From Monosiga brevicollis MX1 (lineage: Eukaryota > Opisthokonta > Choanoflagellata > Craspedida > Salpingoecidae): a stretch of 64,000 bases of DNA. Where the stretch lies: positions 1,907,529 to 1,971,528 of the forward strand of contig NW_001865041.1 in NCBI RefSeq assembly GCF_000002865.3, written 5' to 3'. Under the pieces are notes generated by a model. That model saw only the letters and a program-made list of their open reading frames with translations, made no database searches and had not been told where the DNA came from. The translations under genes and the position numbers were made by a program. Each line of letters opens with the position of its first letter. Position 1 is the stretch's first letter. Of the stretch, positions 44,507-56,162 are shown one piece after another.

Positions 44507-44750
44507 GATGTTTTGGAGTGTCAGTGTGTTTTTCTCAAATTTCACAAAAAGAAAAAGAGAGAGAACAGCAGAGCAGAGCAGAGAGAGATCATTTGGGCAG
44601 AGGGTGCTGGGTGGAGGTGTATCGGAGGAGAAGGTGGGAAGGAGTTGACCTTGTTCGAACGGGAGGACCCTTTATGTTAGGCACGGAGGGCCAAGTGCTG
44701 CCGGTATCGAAGCTGCACGGCTGTCGGTTTGATTGCCACCCAACGGCACC
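44080..44750. other. Divergent promoter region with long CT microsatellite
   Basis: About 670 bp between the starts of the unrecognised gene (-) and the alpha-mannosidase gene (+). Its centre is an 87-bp pure CT dinucleotide run (44417-44503), flanked by other CT-rich and GA-rich segments. CT-rich tracts can act as GAF-like promoter elements, but nothing here proves it. Confidence 0.5.
44417..44503 (+). repeat. (CT)n microsatellite, ~43 units
   Basis: Uninterrupted CT dinucleotide run of about 87 bp in the shared upstream region of two divergent genes. Confidence 0.97.
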
Positions 44751-47700
44751 ATGTCGACCATGTCCCTGAGCCGACCACTGTTTGGGCTGGTTCTGGTCCT
44801 AGCATTCGACGCGCCGATTCGCTTGGTGTGCGGCGAGCCGATCAAGGTCATCATCGCGCCCCATACTCACCTGGGTTGGTTGCTCGTGCCTCGCTGGGTT
44901 GAAAACAAACTCCTCGTCTCTCGGCAGTGCACCCTCACCAATCTTGCCGTGGCTACCTCCCCAGATGTTGGGTGGCTGGAGACGATGGATTCGTATTACG
45001 ACCTCAACGTGAGCCATATCATTCCCGGCGTGCTTGATGAGCTGGATAAGGACCCGACGAAGCGCTTCAGCTGGGCAGAAGTGGTTTACCTCAAGGTGCC
45101 GCGTTGCCCCGGCATGCTCACCGGCCGCCCTCTTGCAAAGGCCACCCCCCGCCACCACTGATGAGCTTCTCCTCTTTTTTGCAGCTCTGGATAGAGCAAG
45201 ACGCCACAAGTGCCCAATTAGCCACGCTCAAGCGCCTCATTGCCAAGGGCCAGTGGTCCTTTATCGATGGAGGCATGGTCCAACATGATCAGGTCAGGTC
45301 AGCCCGCCAGCACCAGATGCAGATACAGGGATATCCACAGACGTTGGCGCACACAAACTGACCGAAATACAACGCATGGAGACAAAAATTTGCGTTTCAG
45401 GTCCATGGGGAAAAGGGCAGCTGGCCGATGAGCCGACGCACATGACGAAGTCGCCCGTCGTGCCACACACCTCACACGCTTAAACTCCCCAACAGGCCTG
45501 CCCGACAACAGAACAGATATTGCGCCAGATGAGCGATGGCCACCGCTACTTGCAAGACCACTTTAGCACCCGACCACGCGTGGGCTGGTCCATAGATCCC
45601 TTTGGCTCTTCCAACATCAACGCCCTGTTGTATGCCACCATGGGCTTTGACGCCCTGGTCATTAACCGTATTCCCGACGATGAAATGAACCTGGGCAAGG
45701 CCAACCGCCAACTTGAGTTTGTCTGGCAACCCTCACCCATCCTAAACGATAGCACCGCCCGACTCTTCACTCACATATTTGACTCCTACTACTGCATGCC
45801 CGGTGGCTTCCGGTGGGGCATGGAAGGCGATACGAGCCCAGACATCACCCCAGCCAACGCGGCCGATCGAGCCCAAGCCTTTGTGCAAGCCGTCTTGCCC
45901 CGAGCTGACTGGTACCGCACGCCCTATGTCCTCGTCCCTTGGGGCTGCGACTTTATGTATCAAAATGCCACCCTAGTCTTCTCCAACACGGACCGACTCA
46001 TGGCCGAAATCAACAGCAAACCTCAAGTCTACAACATGACCATCCAATACGCCACTGTGGATGAGTATTTTGCCCTCCTTCAGCGTCAAAACTACACCAA
46101 GTGGCCCACTCGCGGTCCGCGCGACTTTTTCCCGTTGGCCTACAACATGCAATCCTCCAAACAGGTTCAGCAATTGCCCCCCGCCCACCATCATTTCTTG
46201 ATATCCGATGTCGTGGCTGTCCCTACCAGCCCCTGAGAAGGACTTTCGTTGATGAGAATGGACCCCGCGGTTGCCCATGCTAGGTGTGGTCTGGCTTTTA
46301 CACTTCGCGCCCGGTGCTGAAGCAACGGTCACGCGATGCCCACGATTTCCTGATCGCCACAGAGGCCCTCTTGGGTCTACACACAAACTTCTCCGCCGCT
46401 ACGGTCGGTCACTGCCCCACTTCGCCCGTGCCATCTCCATCCCGCACAGTCGGACTCCATCCTCAGGGCCATGGCTTCCCGTTTGCACCTCACCCCATGA
46501 TGATCTTCTTTGGCTGGTCTCCCCGCCAGTCCGAGGCCCTGGTGGCAGCCTCTACCCTCCAAGATATCATCTTGCACCACGATGCCATTACTGGCACAAT
46601 GTGTGTGGCAGAAGAAGGGTGCACCGGCGGTGGACAGACCGGGGGCGATCACAACGTACTCGACGACTACTATCGCCTTCTTGACGAAAGCGAAGCAACT
46701 ATCTGGAAGTTGCTCCGTCAGGTAAGACGAATGAAGCTTATTCTGTCACAAACTCGGGAACTTGACCCTCTTCGCCGCCTGCTCTGTCTCGCCAGGGCCT
46801 AGCCAACGGCACCTGCTCCTCCTCTGACCTGTTCTTGTCTGAGGATCGAACTATTCTCCGCGCTCTGCAGCGCCGCCAAACAGTAAGGCAGCCTACAATG
46901 TTGCAATGATGTTGAGCGCAGGCCACGCTTTGAGTGCTGTTGCTCACCTTGGCCAATGCATCTAGGTGCAATATCACGTCTTCAACCCGACCCCACACAA
47001 TCAGACCTTTGTTGTGGTGTAAGTGTCTGGCGCAAATCTGCTAGCAGTTTTCCATTTTACCCCGTCTCGTATCGGCTGACGACGACCATGCCATGCGCGA
47101 TCCTGTGGCTGCTTTGCAGACTCCCCTCCGTTGTCACTGCCGTCACCACTCATGATGGTGCACCCGTTCCCGCTCAAGCTGTACCTTCGGGGCTGTACGG
47201 AACCATGTACGTCTTTCAAACTAAAAAACAATCACTGGAGGCGCACGAGCGCGCAGCCCTGGCACTCACGATGGCCGTTGCTGTTTGTCGTGGCAAACTT
47301 TGCCTCTGATTTGCTCTTGCTCCTCAGCATTCCCCGCGGCTTGGCTCGACGCATGAACGATCCTACTCGAGTAGTCTTGGACCTCGCCCCCTTTGAGCTG
47401 CACACCATTAGTGCTGCTTCAACCGTGCCCTATGCCGGTGCCCACGCTGGGCAAACACATAACACCTCACGCACGGTTGTCGTGCCCCATTCCACGGTGC
47501 TGCCAAGGGAAGACCAGACGTTTTCCACGACCAACGGCGTCTTCACTTTGGAGGGTACTCTCACGCAGGGTTGGTAGTGGAGTGATAGTCTCCCCAGCCT
47601 GGGGTCCGCTTCAGTCGCAGCCCATGCCCGGCTGAATGATGCCGCGTACTTTTATTGTTTGTAGGCGTCACTCGCATAACCAATCTCCGCACCAACGTCT

Positions 47701-49333
47701 CGACCCCCATCGCGTTTGGTTTTGCTTTATATGAGAGTTCCAAGGACGGCGCCTACCTTTTCAACGTTACTGGCCCTAGCGTTCCGATTGGCCCTGGGCC
47801 GTCAGACGTGCAGGTTTGGCCATGTCTTCAACTCTCGACACTCTGCTTTGATCATTTACATTCCAGTCATTGCCCGTGGCCTGGCTTAGATACTCGAGGG
47901 TGCTGTCTTCAACCAGGTCACTCAGGTATACCATGGGCATGTGGTGCAGCTCCGCTTGTACCATCATCAGGGCGCCAGCGGTGCGCTTGAGCTTGATGTG
48001 GGGGTTGATGTCTTGGATGTGGCCTCCGAGGTCAGAAAACTCGTCCTTCGCAATTTGCTCCTGCTTGCAACCTCTGGGCTTGTTTCATGCATGCGCCTTG
48101 TTGGTTGATTTGTGCGTCGCTTTGGGTCTGCCAGCTCGTTCTCGAGATTGTGGCAGATGGGGCAGATGCGGGCTGGCTGCTAACTGACACCAATGGTCTG
48201 GGTGCACTGCCGCGCCTCGTCAACGGCACATCTGATCTGCCTACGCAAACCTATCCTGCCACGTCGTGGACCTCGATGCATAGCGCAAATGGGGCCAACA
48301 CTGTGTCTGTCGCCTTTCGTCAGTCGCACACAGTCATCCATCCAGCGCCTGGCCGCCTGCAGCTAATGCTGCAGAAGCGGATCCGAACGGTCCGTGTTTT
48401 TTGCAGCGCAAGCCACCGGCTTCAGACATGAATGCGCATCCGTGTTTTCCCCACTTGTATGCCTCCTTGATTGTGTCAATTGCCTCACACATAGCGAGGC
48501 TTGTCAAGCACTGTCGTTCATGACGATGTCAGCCCCCTGCATCAACGTATGCTACTCACTGTGGGCGAAGCGCCCAATCAAAGGTTGGTTCTGCGGACAG
48601 TGCTGCTAGAGTGCGGCCATGTGCGCCCTCATTCTTGGCCTGCGTGGGTGGAAATGATTCAGCCAAAGCTCGGTCACCGACATGGTGGCTGCGTTACAAA
48701 AGCCATTGATTTACTCGTCATTAGCTACTGGCCCGTGGTATGTACATGCCAGCGGTGTGGCGGTTGGACGCGACCCAGGACGCTCATCACGTTTTATGTC
48801 GTGTACAGCTTGCCCCGCGCCGTGGCTCCCGCCATCGCCGCCATTCCAAGGCAGCTTCAGCTTGTACGCCTCTTTGCTGTGTCAGCCACCGAGTACCTGC
48901 TCCAGCTGAAAAATATGGATTTAGCTCAGGTGCGTCTGGGTGAGGCTGTGGCTCTACTCCTTCGTCGGGTGCAGTTACGTGCCTCTGAGCTCCCCAATGC
49001 ATCGCCTCTAGGCCACGTCCGTCGATTTGCGGAAATTGTTGGGGCGCGATCTCACTGTGACTGTGCTTACGGGCACTGGCCTAGTTGAGGCCGACCATGT
49101 TTCCAGGCAAGTGTCCTTTTGTTTTGAAATTTCAGTCAATTTTTGGCTAATTTCGCTTGTATTTTTGCTGAATAAATCCGCAATTCTTCCTTTTTCTTTT
49201 CTCTCCTAGACTTGTATGGCAGTCTGAGGACGGGGAGTCGACCTCGGTGCGCCCTGTGAGTTGTAGCCTCAGTGGTACTGTTGCAACGATTTTTGCAAGT
49301 ACCGTTGCGACGCTATCCGTTAAACTGTTGTAG
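44751..49333 (+). CDS. Secreted/lysosomal alpha-mannosidase, GH38 family
   Basis: Many small exons. A signal peptide follows ATG 44751 (SRPLFGLVLVLAFDAPIRLV). Removing a 90-nt in-frame intron (44875-44964) restores the zinc-binding motif HTHLDVGWLETMDSYY. The catalytic nucleophile region is GWSIDPFGSSNINALLYATM. Next come GGFRWGMEGDTSPDITPANA and an exon with VWSGFYTSRPVLKQRSRDAH, typical of the GH38 middle domain. C-terminal beta-sandwich exons include IPRGLARRMNDPTRVVLDLA, VTRITNLRTNVSTPIAFGFA, VYHGHVVQLRLYHHQGASGA and GWLLTDTNGLGALPRLVNG. The last exon ends in SGTVATIFASTVATLSVKLL. Overall this is closest to lysosomal MAN2B1-type enzymes, which trim alpha-linked mannose from N-glycans. Exons between 46.7 and 48.9 kb are only partly resolved. 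Confidence 0.85.
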
Positions 49334-49705
49334 AGCCTGAGCCGCATTTTTCATCCTCAGAATAGGCTCCCCCGGAATGGACGTAAAAAGTCATAACTGA
49401 ATTTACATGTTCAGCAAGGTTGAGAGAGGCACTTGTGACATGCAGTTTTGCAGTTTGTTCAGTCAGAGGCCAATGAAAAGGGCAGAAACGATTGCCTCGA
49501 AAAAGAAATGAAGGATCTCGTTCGATTGTGACCGGCAGCTGGTTCATCAACGACCACTCCATCTATTTCCGCACAGCGGCAAGTGGCACAGCAGAACCAT
49601 GAACCGAGACTATATGGACGACGGTCGTTTGGCTTGGCACGAGGTTATTCACCACCAAAGAAAAGGGCCACAGGTCCTACTTCTAGCACATTACAAAACG
49701 AAACG
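49334..49705. other. Convergent 3' region
   Basis: About 370 bp between the alpha-mannosidase stop and the HECT ligase stop. No feature recognised. Confidence 0.45.
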
Positions 49706-52700
49706 CTACACCAAGCCAAAGCCTTCCGTCTCTTGCACGGCAAAGCTGAGGCGAGCATGAAGCACATCTCGCGAAGCATATGCCGGCAGGTCTAAGCGAT
49801 TCACACAGGTGTGCGCGGCTGGATAACGGTCCACATCGCCAACCCTGGCGCACCGTACGCGAAGGCATACCCAGAGTCAGCCAAGGAACGAATACAGTCG
49901 CAAGCACGAGTCACGCCGCGGCATGGGCACAACACAAGTCAGTCGACCAACCTGGCGATGACGAACGGGCAATAGCCGTGAATTCCACTCAGGCCATGAA
50001 AGCCTTGCGCCGGGAGCTGAGTCGAGCCGGTGCAAAAGGTTAACAACTTGGCACGCTGCGCTTCGTCAGCTTGGTCGACCCACTGCCAAAACCATTGTAC
50101 TTGGATCGCATCTGCAAGCAGTGAGCCACGTCGCAGCAGTCAGGCAGGCAGGCAAAGCAAAGACACAAGGACTAAACCACACAAAACAATAACAACAGCA
50201 AACACGCGCCCGACACGTAAGGTCTACGGCGCGTGCGAGAGTTTGGCCACACCTTCGCCATAGCCATTGACATAAGCTGTGGCTGTTCTCCATTCGCGCA
50301 CATCAATCTGCTGCAAGCCGCTGACGAGAAGGCGCAGACGAGGCGCTGTGAAACCAGCCAAGGCCGAGAGCGGAATAAAGCTGTGTGACAAAACCACGCA
50401 GGACGTGCAAGTTTGATGAGACACGATCGTCCGGCGCAAAGCCAGGGGCGACGCAGCGTAGCAGCACAGTACATACCTGGTGAGGCCAATTTTGAAGGCC
50501 TCCAAGAGCTCGGCAACGCCACGATTCAGCCGCCACTGCAACAAGCAATCCACATAGTCTCGTTTATTGGCGTCGGTGACAGGCTTGGTCGATCCTACAG
50601 TGCGAGGAGAGAAAAGATCAGTACGGCAGACATCATTGGACTATGACCCACCCAGACCCACGCGCGCGAAGACGTCACGCACCACCTTCAATCAAAGGAT
50701 GAGTTTTGCCATCGGGGTCTGTGACTTCAAAAACCATGTCCAGACTTTCAACATCGCTCATCTTGAGCAAGGACATCAAGCTGAGATGAAACGCACCACA
50801 CGCGTGAGGCTGGGCTGTGCTTCTCATACATATTGCAAGACGCAAATTGCCAGAACATACCCATGATGCATTTCAGGATCCACGGTGGCAAGGTCATCCA
50901 GAGACGCGCAGGGCTGGTCCAAAAGCATCTGCGAGCAAACAACGTATCCTCAATGTGGGAATTGTGTACCTGTTGAAGCGCAGAGCCACACCAAGTGTGC
51001 CAATAGAGCTTACCTTGTACACAATCAGACTGAAATGTGGATTGATAAGTCGGCCATGAAATAGGGCAAGTCCAACAACTCGTCCCAAAAATTCAATGGT
51101 ATCGAGCGCTTCTTTAGTGGGAGTCATCGTTGGGCTTAGCTATCCAATTGACATGTGAATCAAGCGAGGGTAGTGTGGATATTGTGAGCGGGAAGAATCA
51201 GCGCAAATATACCATTTGAGGATGCACAGCGCGAAAGCAAAATTGCAGTAAGGCAAGCCGCTCTTCGCAGCTAGCTTGCCTCACTGCAAAGAGAAAGAGA
51301 GAGAGAGAGGGAGCGAGAGGGAGAGAGGGGGAGAGAGAAAGAAAGCACATACCATCAAGTGTTGGGCATGTCCGGTGACGTCTAGCAAAGCCTTGTGTTG
51401 AACGGCTTGTCGAACAGCACCTAGTTGAAGGACAGAGGTGGTATCAGAAGTCAAGCGCGCACCAAGCGCAGTCCCCTCCACAATTGAATCATCTCACAAC
51501 AAGGATGACACAAGTGCCAGAGGCAAGTGGTGAGACATACCATTGCACATGAGATCCATCCACTCGCGAGCCAAGCCTCCAAAGTCACGGCCTGCCTCGC
51601 CCTGGCAAAGATATTGGACATGGACACAAGAACACAACGTGAGGGTTGGGCCGAGGCGGGTGACAGTGCGATATCAGGAGCTTTTGGCATAGCAGGAGGC
51701 GGGCAGACCTCAAAGGATACGAATAAGCGTCGCTGAAGTTGATGCACAGGTAAAGCCGTCATGGCTAGCCACGAGTCTCGCATCAAGCCTTCCCGTTGCA
51801 GCACGAGCTCCAGCTGCAGCAATAACGGAGAGTTGAGACAGAGTGAGTCAACGCGTCACCGGGCAAACGATGTGCAGGAATAGCATTCGTTACCTTGCCG
51901 GTCTTGCGTGCATGCAGCTGCTGCGCTCGAAAAGATTGACAAGCCTCGCTGCAGCAATTACATCAGCAACACCATGGGTCGCAAAGTGAGGCTGGCACAG
52001 GGTGTCAGGGCAACAAAATGATTGAGCGAAATTGGACAAGCGAGGAGTCGACCGGGCACGCACGCGTCATGCAAATCTTGAATGCGCTGTTCAAGCGTAG
52101 CTTTGCGCCCTTCTTGCTCCTCGGTGTACCGCACAGACTTGCGACGCTCATGACTGCTATCGCGCTCGGCTTGGCGCAAGTCACGGATGGTGGAGGACTG
52201 ACCCACAGAAAGGCGCTCAAGCACAGTCTGCGTGGACCGCATCGTGTACATGTTGAGGTTTGTGTTAACACCAAGCATGACGGGGTCTTGTCCCAGGAAC
52301 ACCAGGTAAGCTGGCTTGGACGTCGGGAGAGTCACGCACCATTTGTTTTCGGATGCGCAAGCGCTGTGCTTCGGCTGCTTCTTCATGTTCAGGCTGTCGC
52401 TCAAGCAGAGCCAATGCAGCAGCCGTCTCAGCAATGATCGTGATGCAGCGACGGTGAATCAGTCTATCGACAACGGGGAATGGAGCGAAAGCGTTTGCGC
52501 GTGGATGCCAAGCACGAGTGAATGATGGACAAGGCGATAAGAGATGAATGTGGTGACAGCGGTTGACACAGCCGCTTGAAACCAGGCGTTGACGGAGGTC
52601 AGCAAGAGTTGGGACGGGGCATACTTGAGTTCAAGTTCGTCTCTCTCACGCTTGCCCGCGGTTCGTAGCATGTCGCCTTCTACGGAATAGCAATTGGAAG

Positions 52701-54131
52701 GCAGCGGTGGGCATTTCAAATTGGAGTTGTGAGTCGGGGCTGCATTGACAAGAACGGTGAAAATGTGGCTCGTAGCATGCGGCAGCCGCTCACCGCTTTG
52801 GCTCAAGTGGCTATTGAGAAGATCGTACTCCTGTTCCAATGCAAGAACGTCAAGGTGGGCCTCCACGACTTCACGATCGGCCCGGATGCGATTTAGCTCA
52901 TCCTCGGCACCAACGCGTTCCTTTTGATCGAGATATGCCATGGCCAGCATCTCCTGGACTTCGAGCAGGACTGTACGTATTCCCAGGCAGAGATGGAGTG
53001 AGGCGCGATGGTGGGCGCGAAGCTGCAGAACCCATTGAAGGGAACCCTTCGATCTTACTTTCTGCTAGTGAGGTCGGGTGACTCGTGGCGATGAGGTCTT
53101 CGACTCGACGCGGGGGCGAGCCGGCCGGGGTGGGGTCGGGGTTGGTGAGGTCAGAGATGGCGCTGGCTTGTTCGTGGCTCAAGTCCAATCGACGGCTGTG
53201 TTCACGTTGTACTTGGCGAAGACGATCGCTTGCGTCGTGGGAAGGAGGCAAGAGACCCACGTGGCTTGCTGACTCGAGCTGTAGGGTAAGTGAGCCATCG
53301 GACTGGCGACTGACGCGAATGCCAATTCCGTCCCGGTCCATGGAGTGGAAGGAGTCGCGCGGTTCTAGCCAGTTGAGGGCACCAAGGCATGGAGCGCAAG
53401 CGGGGTAGATTGAGAAGGGCAGCAAACACAACGCGTGGCACTCGCAGTCTGGGTGTCTTTGGTATCGGAGCATGCAGGTAGATTGGGTCAACGTGTGGGG
53501 AGTCGGGTAGCGTGGGGGGCTTCGAAGTGACTTGATCATCAGCCGACCAGTGATGCACTGGTGTTGCACAAGAAACGCATCAAAAAGAAACTAAGAGGAG
53601 GGACATCCTACCGGTCGGTGTGCCAATCGGCGAGGTGCGTCCTGAGCTCTCGCGCGACGAGAAGCGGCTGTGATGAGCAGAGCGGGTACGCGGGAGCATT
53701 GGAGCTGCCTGAGGCTGATCTGTCGAGTCTGGCAGGCTCTGTCCGAGAGTTGGCAGTTCAGTCGAGGGCGCTGTGGCCATGTGCCCCGCAAAAAGTTGCT
53801 GAATCGAGTTAAGCTGACGTTGCTCGTTTTGTCGCCGGAGGGCAGCTGCCGTTGCTGGCATGGTGCCAAGAAGATGCGTGTCTACGGCCTCGGGATCAAC
53901 AATGTTGGAGCGCCGACGAGGTCCCTGGCTGGCACTGAGTGTGGTTGGGGTTTGCTCGCGAGGGCGGACGCTGACTGCCAGCGGGGTGTTGGAGGCTCGG
54001 AACATGGCGCTTTGGCTCTGTCTGGCCAGGCGTTGTTCATGGCGTTGCGCACGACGTTGTTCACGGCGCTGCGCACGACGTTGTTGACGTTGCGCGCCGC
54101 GCGCACCACCCCAGCAGCAGAGCCAGGGCAT
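49706..54131 (-). CDS. HECT-type E3 ubiquitin ligase
   Basis: Multi-exon minus-strand gene. The HECT domain fills the 3' third. Its N-lobe starts LELVLQREGLMRDSWLAMTA, followed by GRDFGGLAREWMDLMCN and LDTIEFLGRVVGLALFHGRL. Later segments carry SLLKMSDVESLDMVFEVTDP, RDYVDCLLQWRLNRGVAELL and LSALAGFTAPRLRLLVSGLQ. The C-lobe has QRAKLLTFCTGSTQLPARGF and, after an intron, VGDVDRYPAAHTCVNRLDLP with the catalytic Cys. It ends ETEGFGLV. The 5' part is Ser/Pro/Arg-rich and contains acidic helical stretches (RVGAEDELNRIRADREVVEA) likely to form a coiled coil. I see no WW or C2 domain, so a NEDD4-type assignment rests on the HECT domain alone. The start at 54131 is tentative; exon joins around 53.2-53.6 kb are uncertain. 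Confidence 0.78.
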
Positions 54132-54745
54132 GGCGCTGGTTGAGCCTGTTCACTGCGTCTACAGCAAAGCAAGTCTGCCCTGGCACCAACAGCTTTCGAG
54201 CAGCAGGGCACTGTCTTGGCGGTCACCAGCAGCAGCAGCAGGAATACAAGCACCCAAGCTTAAAACGTCAACACCGTTGTGACGTACACAAGGCGCTGTG
54301 CGAGCGAGGAAACGGCGCAATAGAGAAACGCAAGGCGAGAGAGGGTGAGGGAGCTTATACAATGGCAAAGACACGACGAAAGCCCAATGGTGAGCAAGCC
54401 CAGGGAGCCGAGAGCGGGCCGAGGGAGCCCGAGGGAGCCCGAGGGAGCGGGAGTCGCAGGAGCCGAAAACGTCAATCTGCTCAGCAACAGAAAAACAAGA
54501 AAAAAAACAACAACACCGAAACGGTCTGACATTTATGCATCTGGTGTGGTTTGGCTTGAAATGTAGTAATCTGGCGTGATCTGGTGTTAATTTCAGGTAT
54601 GATTTAGCGTGATATGGCGTGAGGATGAGGGTTACACCTGTGGCATGAGCGCCGACTTTGTGTAGTAGATTGAATAGTTTTTGCAGAAAATCTTGCCATT
54701 AGATCGTCATTTACCTTTGGCACCGTCAACGTTGCGGAAGGACTT
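54132..54745. other. Divergent upstream region
   Basis: About 600 bp between the HECT gene start and the small coiled-coil gene. A GAGGGAGCC decamer-like repeat (about 54410-54450) and a repeated 'TGTGGT/TGATCTGGTGT'-like T/G pattern near 54540-54620 are the only structure seen. Confidence 0.4.
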
Positions 54746-55713
54746 TTGGAACAAATTGTTGAGTGCTCGGCACTGGAGTGTGGGAGAGGAGATGCAGTGG
54801 CGTCAACGGTGATGGCTGGCGGTGCGGCACAGGCAGCGCGGCCCGCCTCGCAGAAGCGGAGGCGAAGGAAAGGGCGCAAGAAAAATGGCAGCGCTGATCA
54901 ATGCACGGCAAGTTTACAGGCAACTTCGATTGCAAAACCACGACTCAACCGCTCTCTTCGTGATGTCGACAAGGTGAGACATTGGCTGATGTTGGCGCGT
55001 TGCGGCCCCCGTCGAGTTGTCCAAACCTGCGATTAATACTCGCCATTGACTTGTTATGCCACGGTATTGGCAGGATCTAGCTGAGCTACAGGTGCGCATG
55101 AGCTTTACCAAGAGCCCCTTTTACCAGGCAGGTCTCGAGTCTTGTCGCCTCGATTCGCATTGCCTCTTCCACACCCACTCACTGGGCCAATTTTACTGGG
55201 CCATGCGGTCAGGCCTATCTCGAGGCCCGTTCGCTGCACACACGCCCGGTACGATGGACGACGAGCCTACGTGTCCCTTTCATACACCCTTATCTCATGT
55301 TTGCCAATATCTGCTTCGAACCTACTCTTTTTTTTGTGGTCTTGATGCTGTGCGGCATAGACGGCCGGAATGGCTGAGACGAGTGAGACGAGTGCGCGGC
55401 AGGAGGACAAGGGGACTGAGGCAAGCATGCTGGCACAGGTGAGGAAGGCTAGGGCTCTATGCACGAGGGTGTAAAGCCGCTGCTCGACCAGCATGCACAG
55501 ATGATGCCATGTACTTATTTGAATGTGGGTACGCCTTTTGGGTTTTGGGGGATCTGCCATCAGGTGGCAACACTTCAAGAGGCATGTCGACAAGCTCAGG
55601 CACAGCAAGCTGCTTTGCGCAAGGTTTTACAGGACTTTGCTACTGCCTTTGTGTCTCCCAGCAATCCCTTTTTGGATGTCTCTCTGCCGCAGATGCGACC
55701 CACCTCGAGCTGA
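54746..55713 (+). CDS. Small predicted coiled-coil protein, unrecognised
   Basis: Predicted from splice-consistent pieces. Exon 1 from ATG 54746 has a basic RRRRKGRKKNG patch and ends NRSLRDVDK at a GTGAGA donor. An 18-nt microexon encodes DLAELQ (about 55074-55091). A later exon encodes MAETSETSARQEDKGTEASM and ends at a GTGAGG donor. The final exon begins VATLQEACRQAQAQQAALRK and ends FLDVSLPQMRPTSS before a stop at 55713. Pieces after the first have heptad-like Leu/Ala spacing, consistent with a short coiled coil. The join between the microexon and the MAETSE exon is not verified. I cannot name a family; it could be a small scaffold subunit or not be a gene. Confidence 0.4.
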
Positions 55714-56162
55714 CCGCCCTGTTCTCTCTCCGATCCGCGTGATGGTTATTGGTTGGCTGGTTGATGGAGCCAGACCCATGCGAGCATTCGCTCTACCGCA
55801 TTGAGACTTTCATCTACTAGCGATAATTGATCCCTATGTATATAGCCTCCGCGGCTGCTTCACATCCCCTGCTGCCCTGCTGCCCACTGCGCCGCGCCCT
55901 TCCACACACCACCGCTCCATAGCATCCGAAAGTATTTTACTTACATGTTGGGATCAAGTACATGTAGGCACACGACGTGTGCGTGTCGTCCCATTTTGAT
56001 GACAAGTTCAGTCCGAAAAACAAACAGTGACTTCGCTTTGCTGCTGCATCTTCATACACTTCGACTTCTCACAAGAATGGATTGGGGTGTGGGCAGTCAG
56101 TCAACAGTTGTTGACCAGGGCTTTGACCCTTGTTCTTTTTTTTTTTTCCCCTCAGCGTCTAG
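55714..56162. other. Intergenic region upstream of the repeat-protein gene
   Basis: About 450 bp with no protein-like frame. A T-run lies just before the next ATG (about 56138-56148). Confidence 0.4.
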
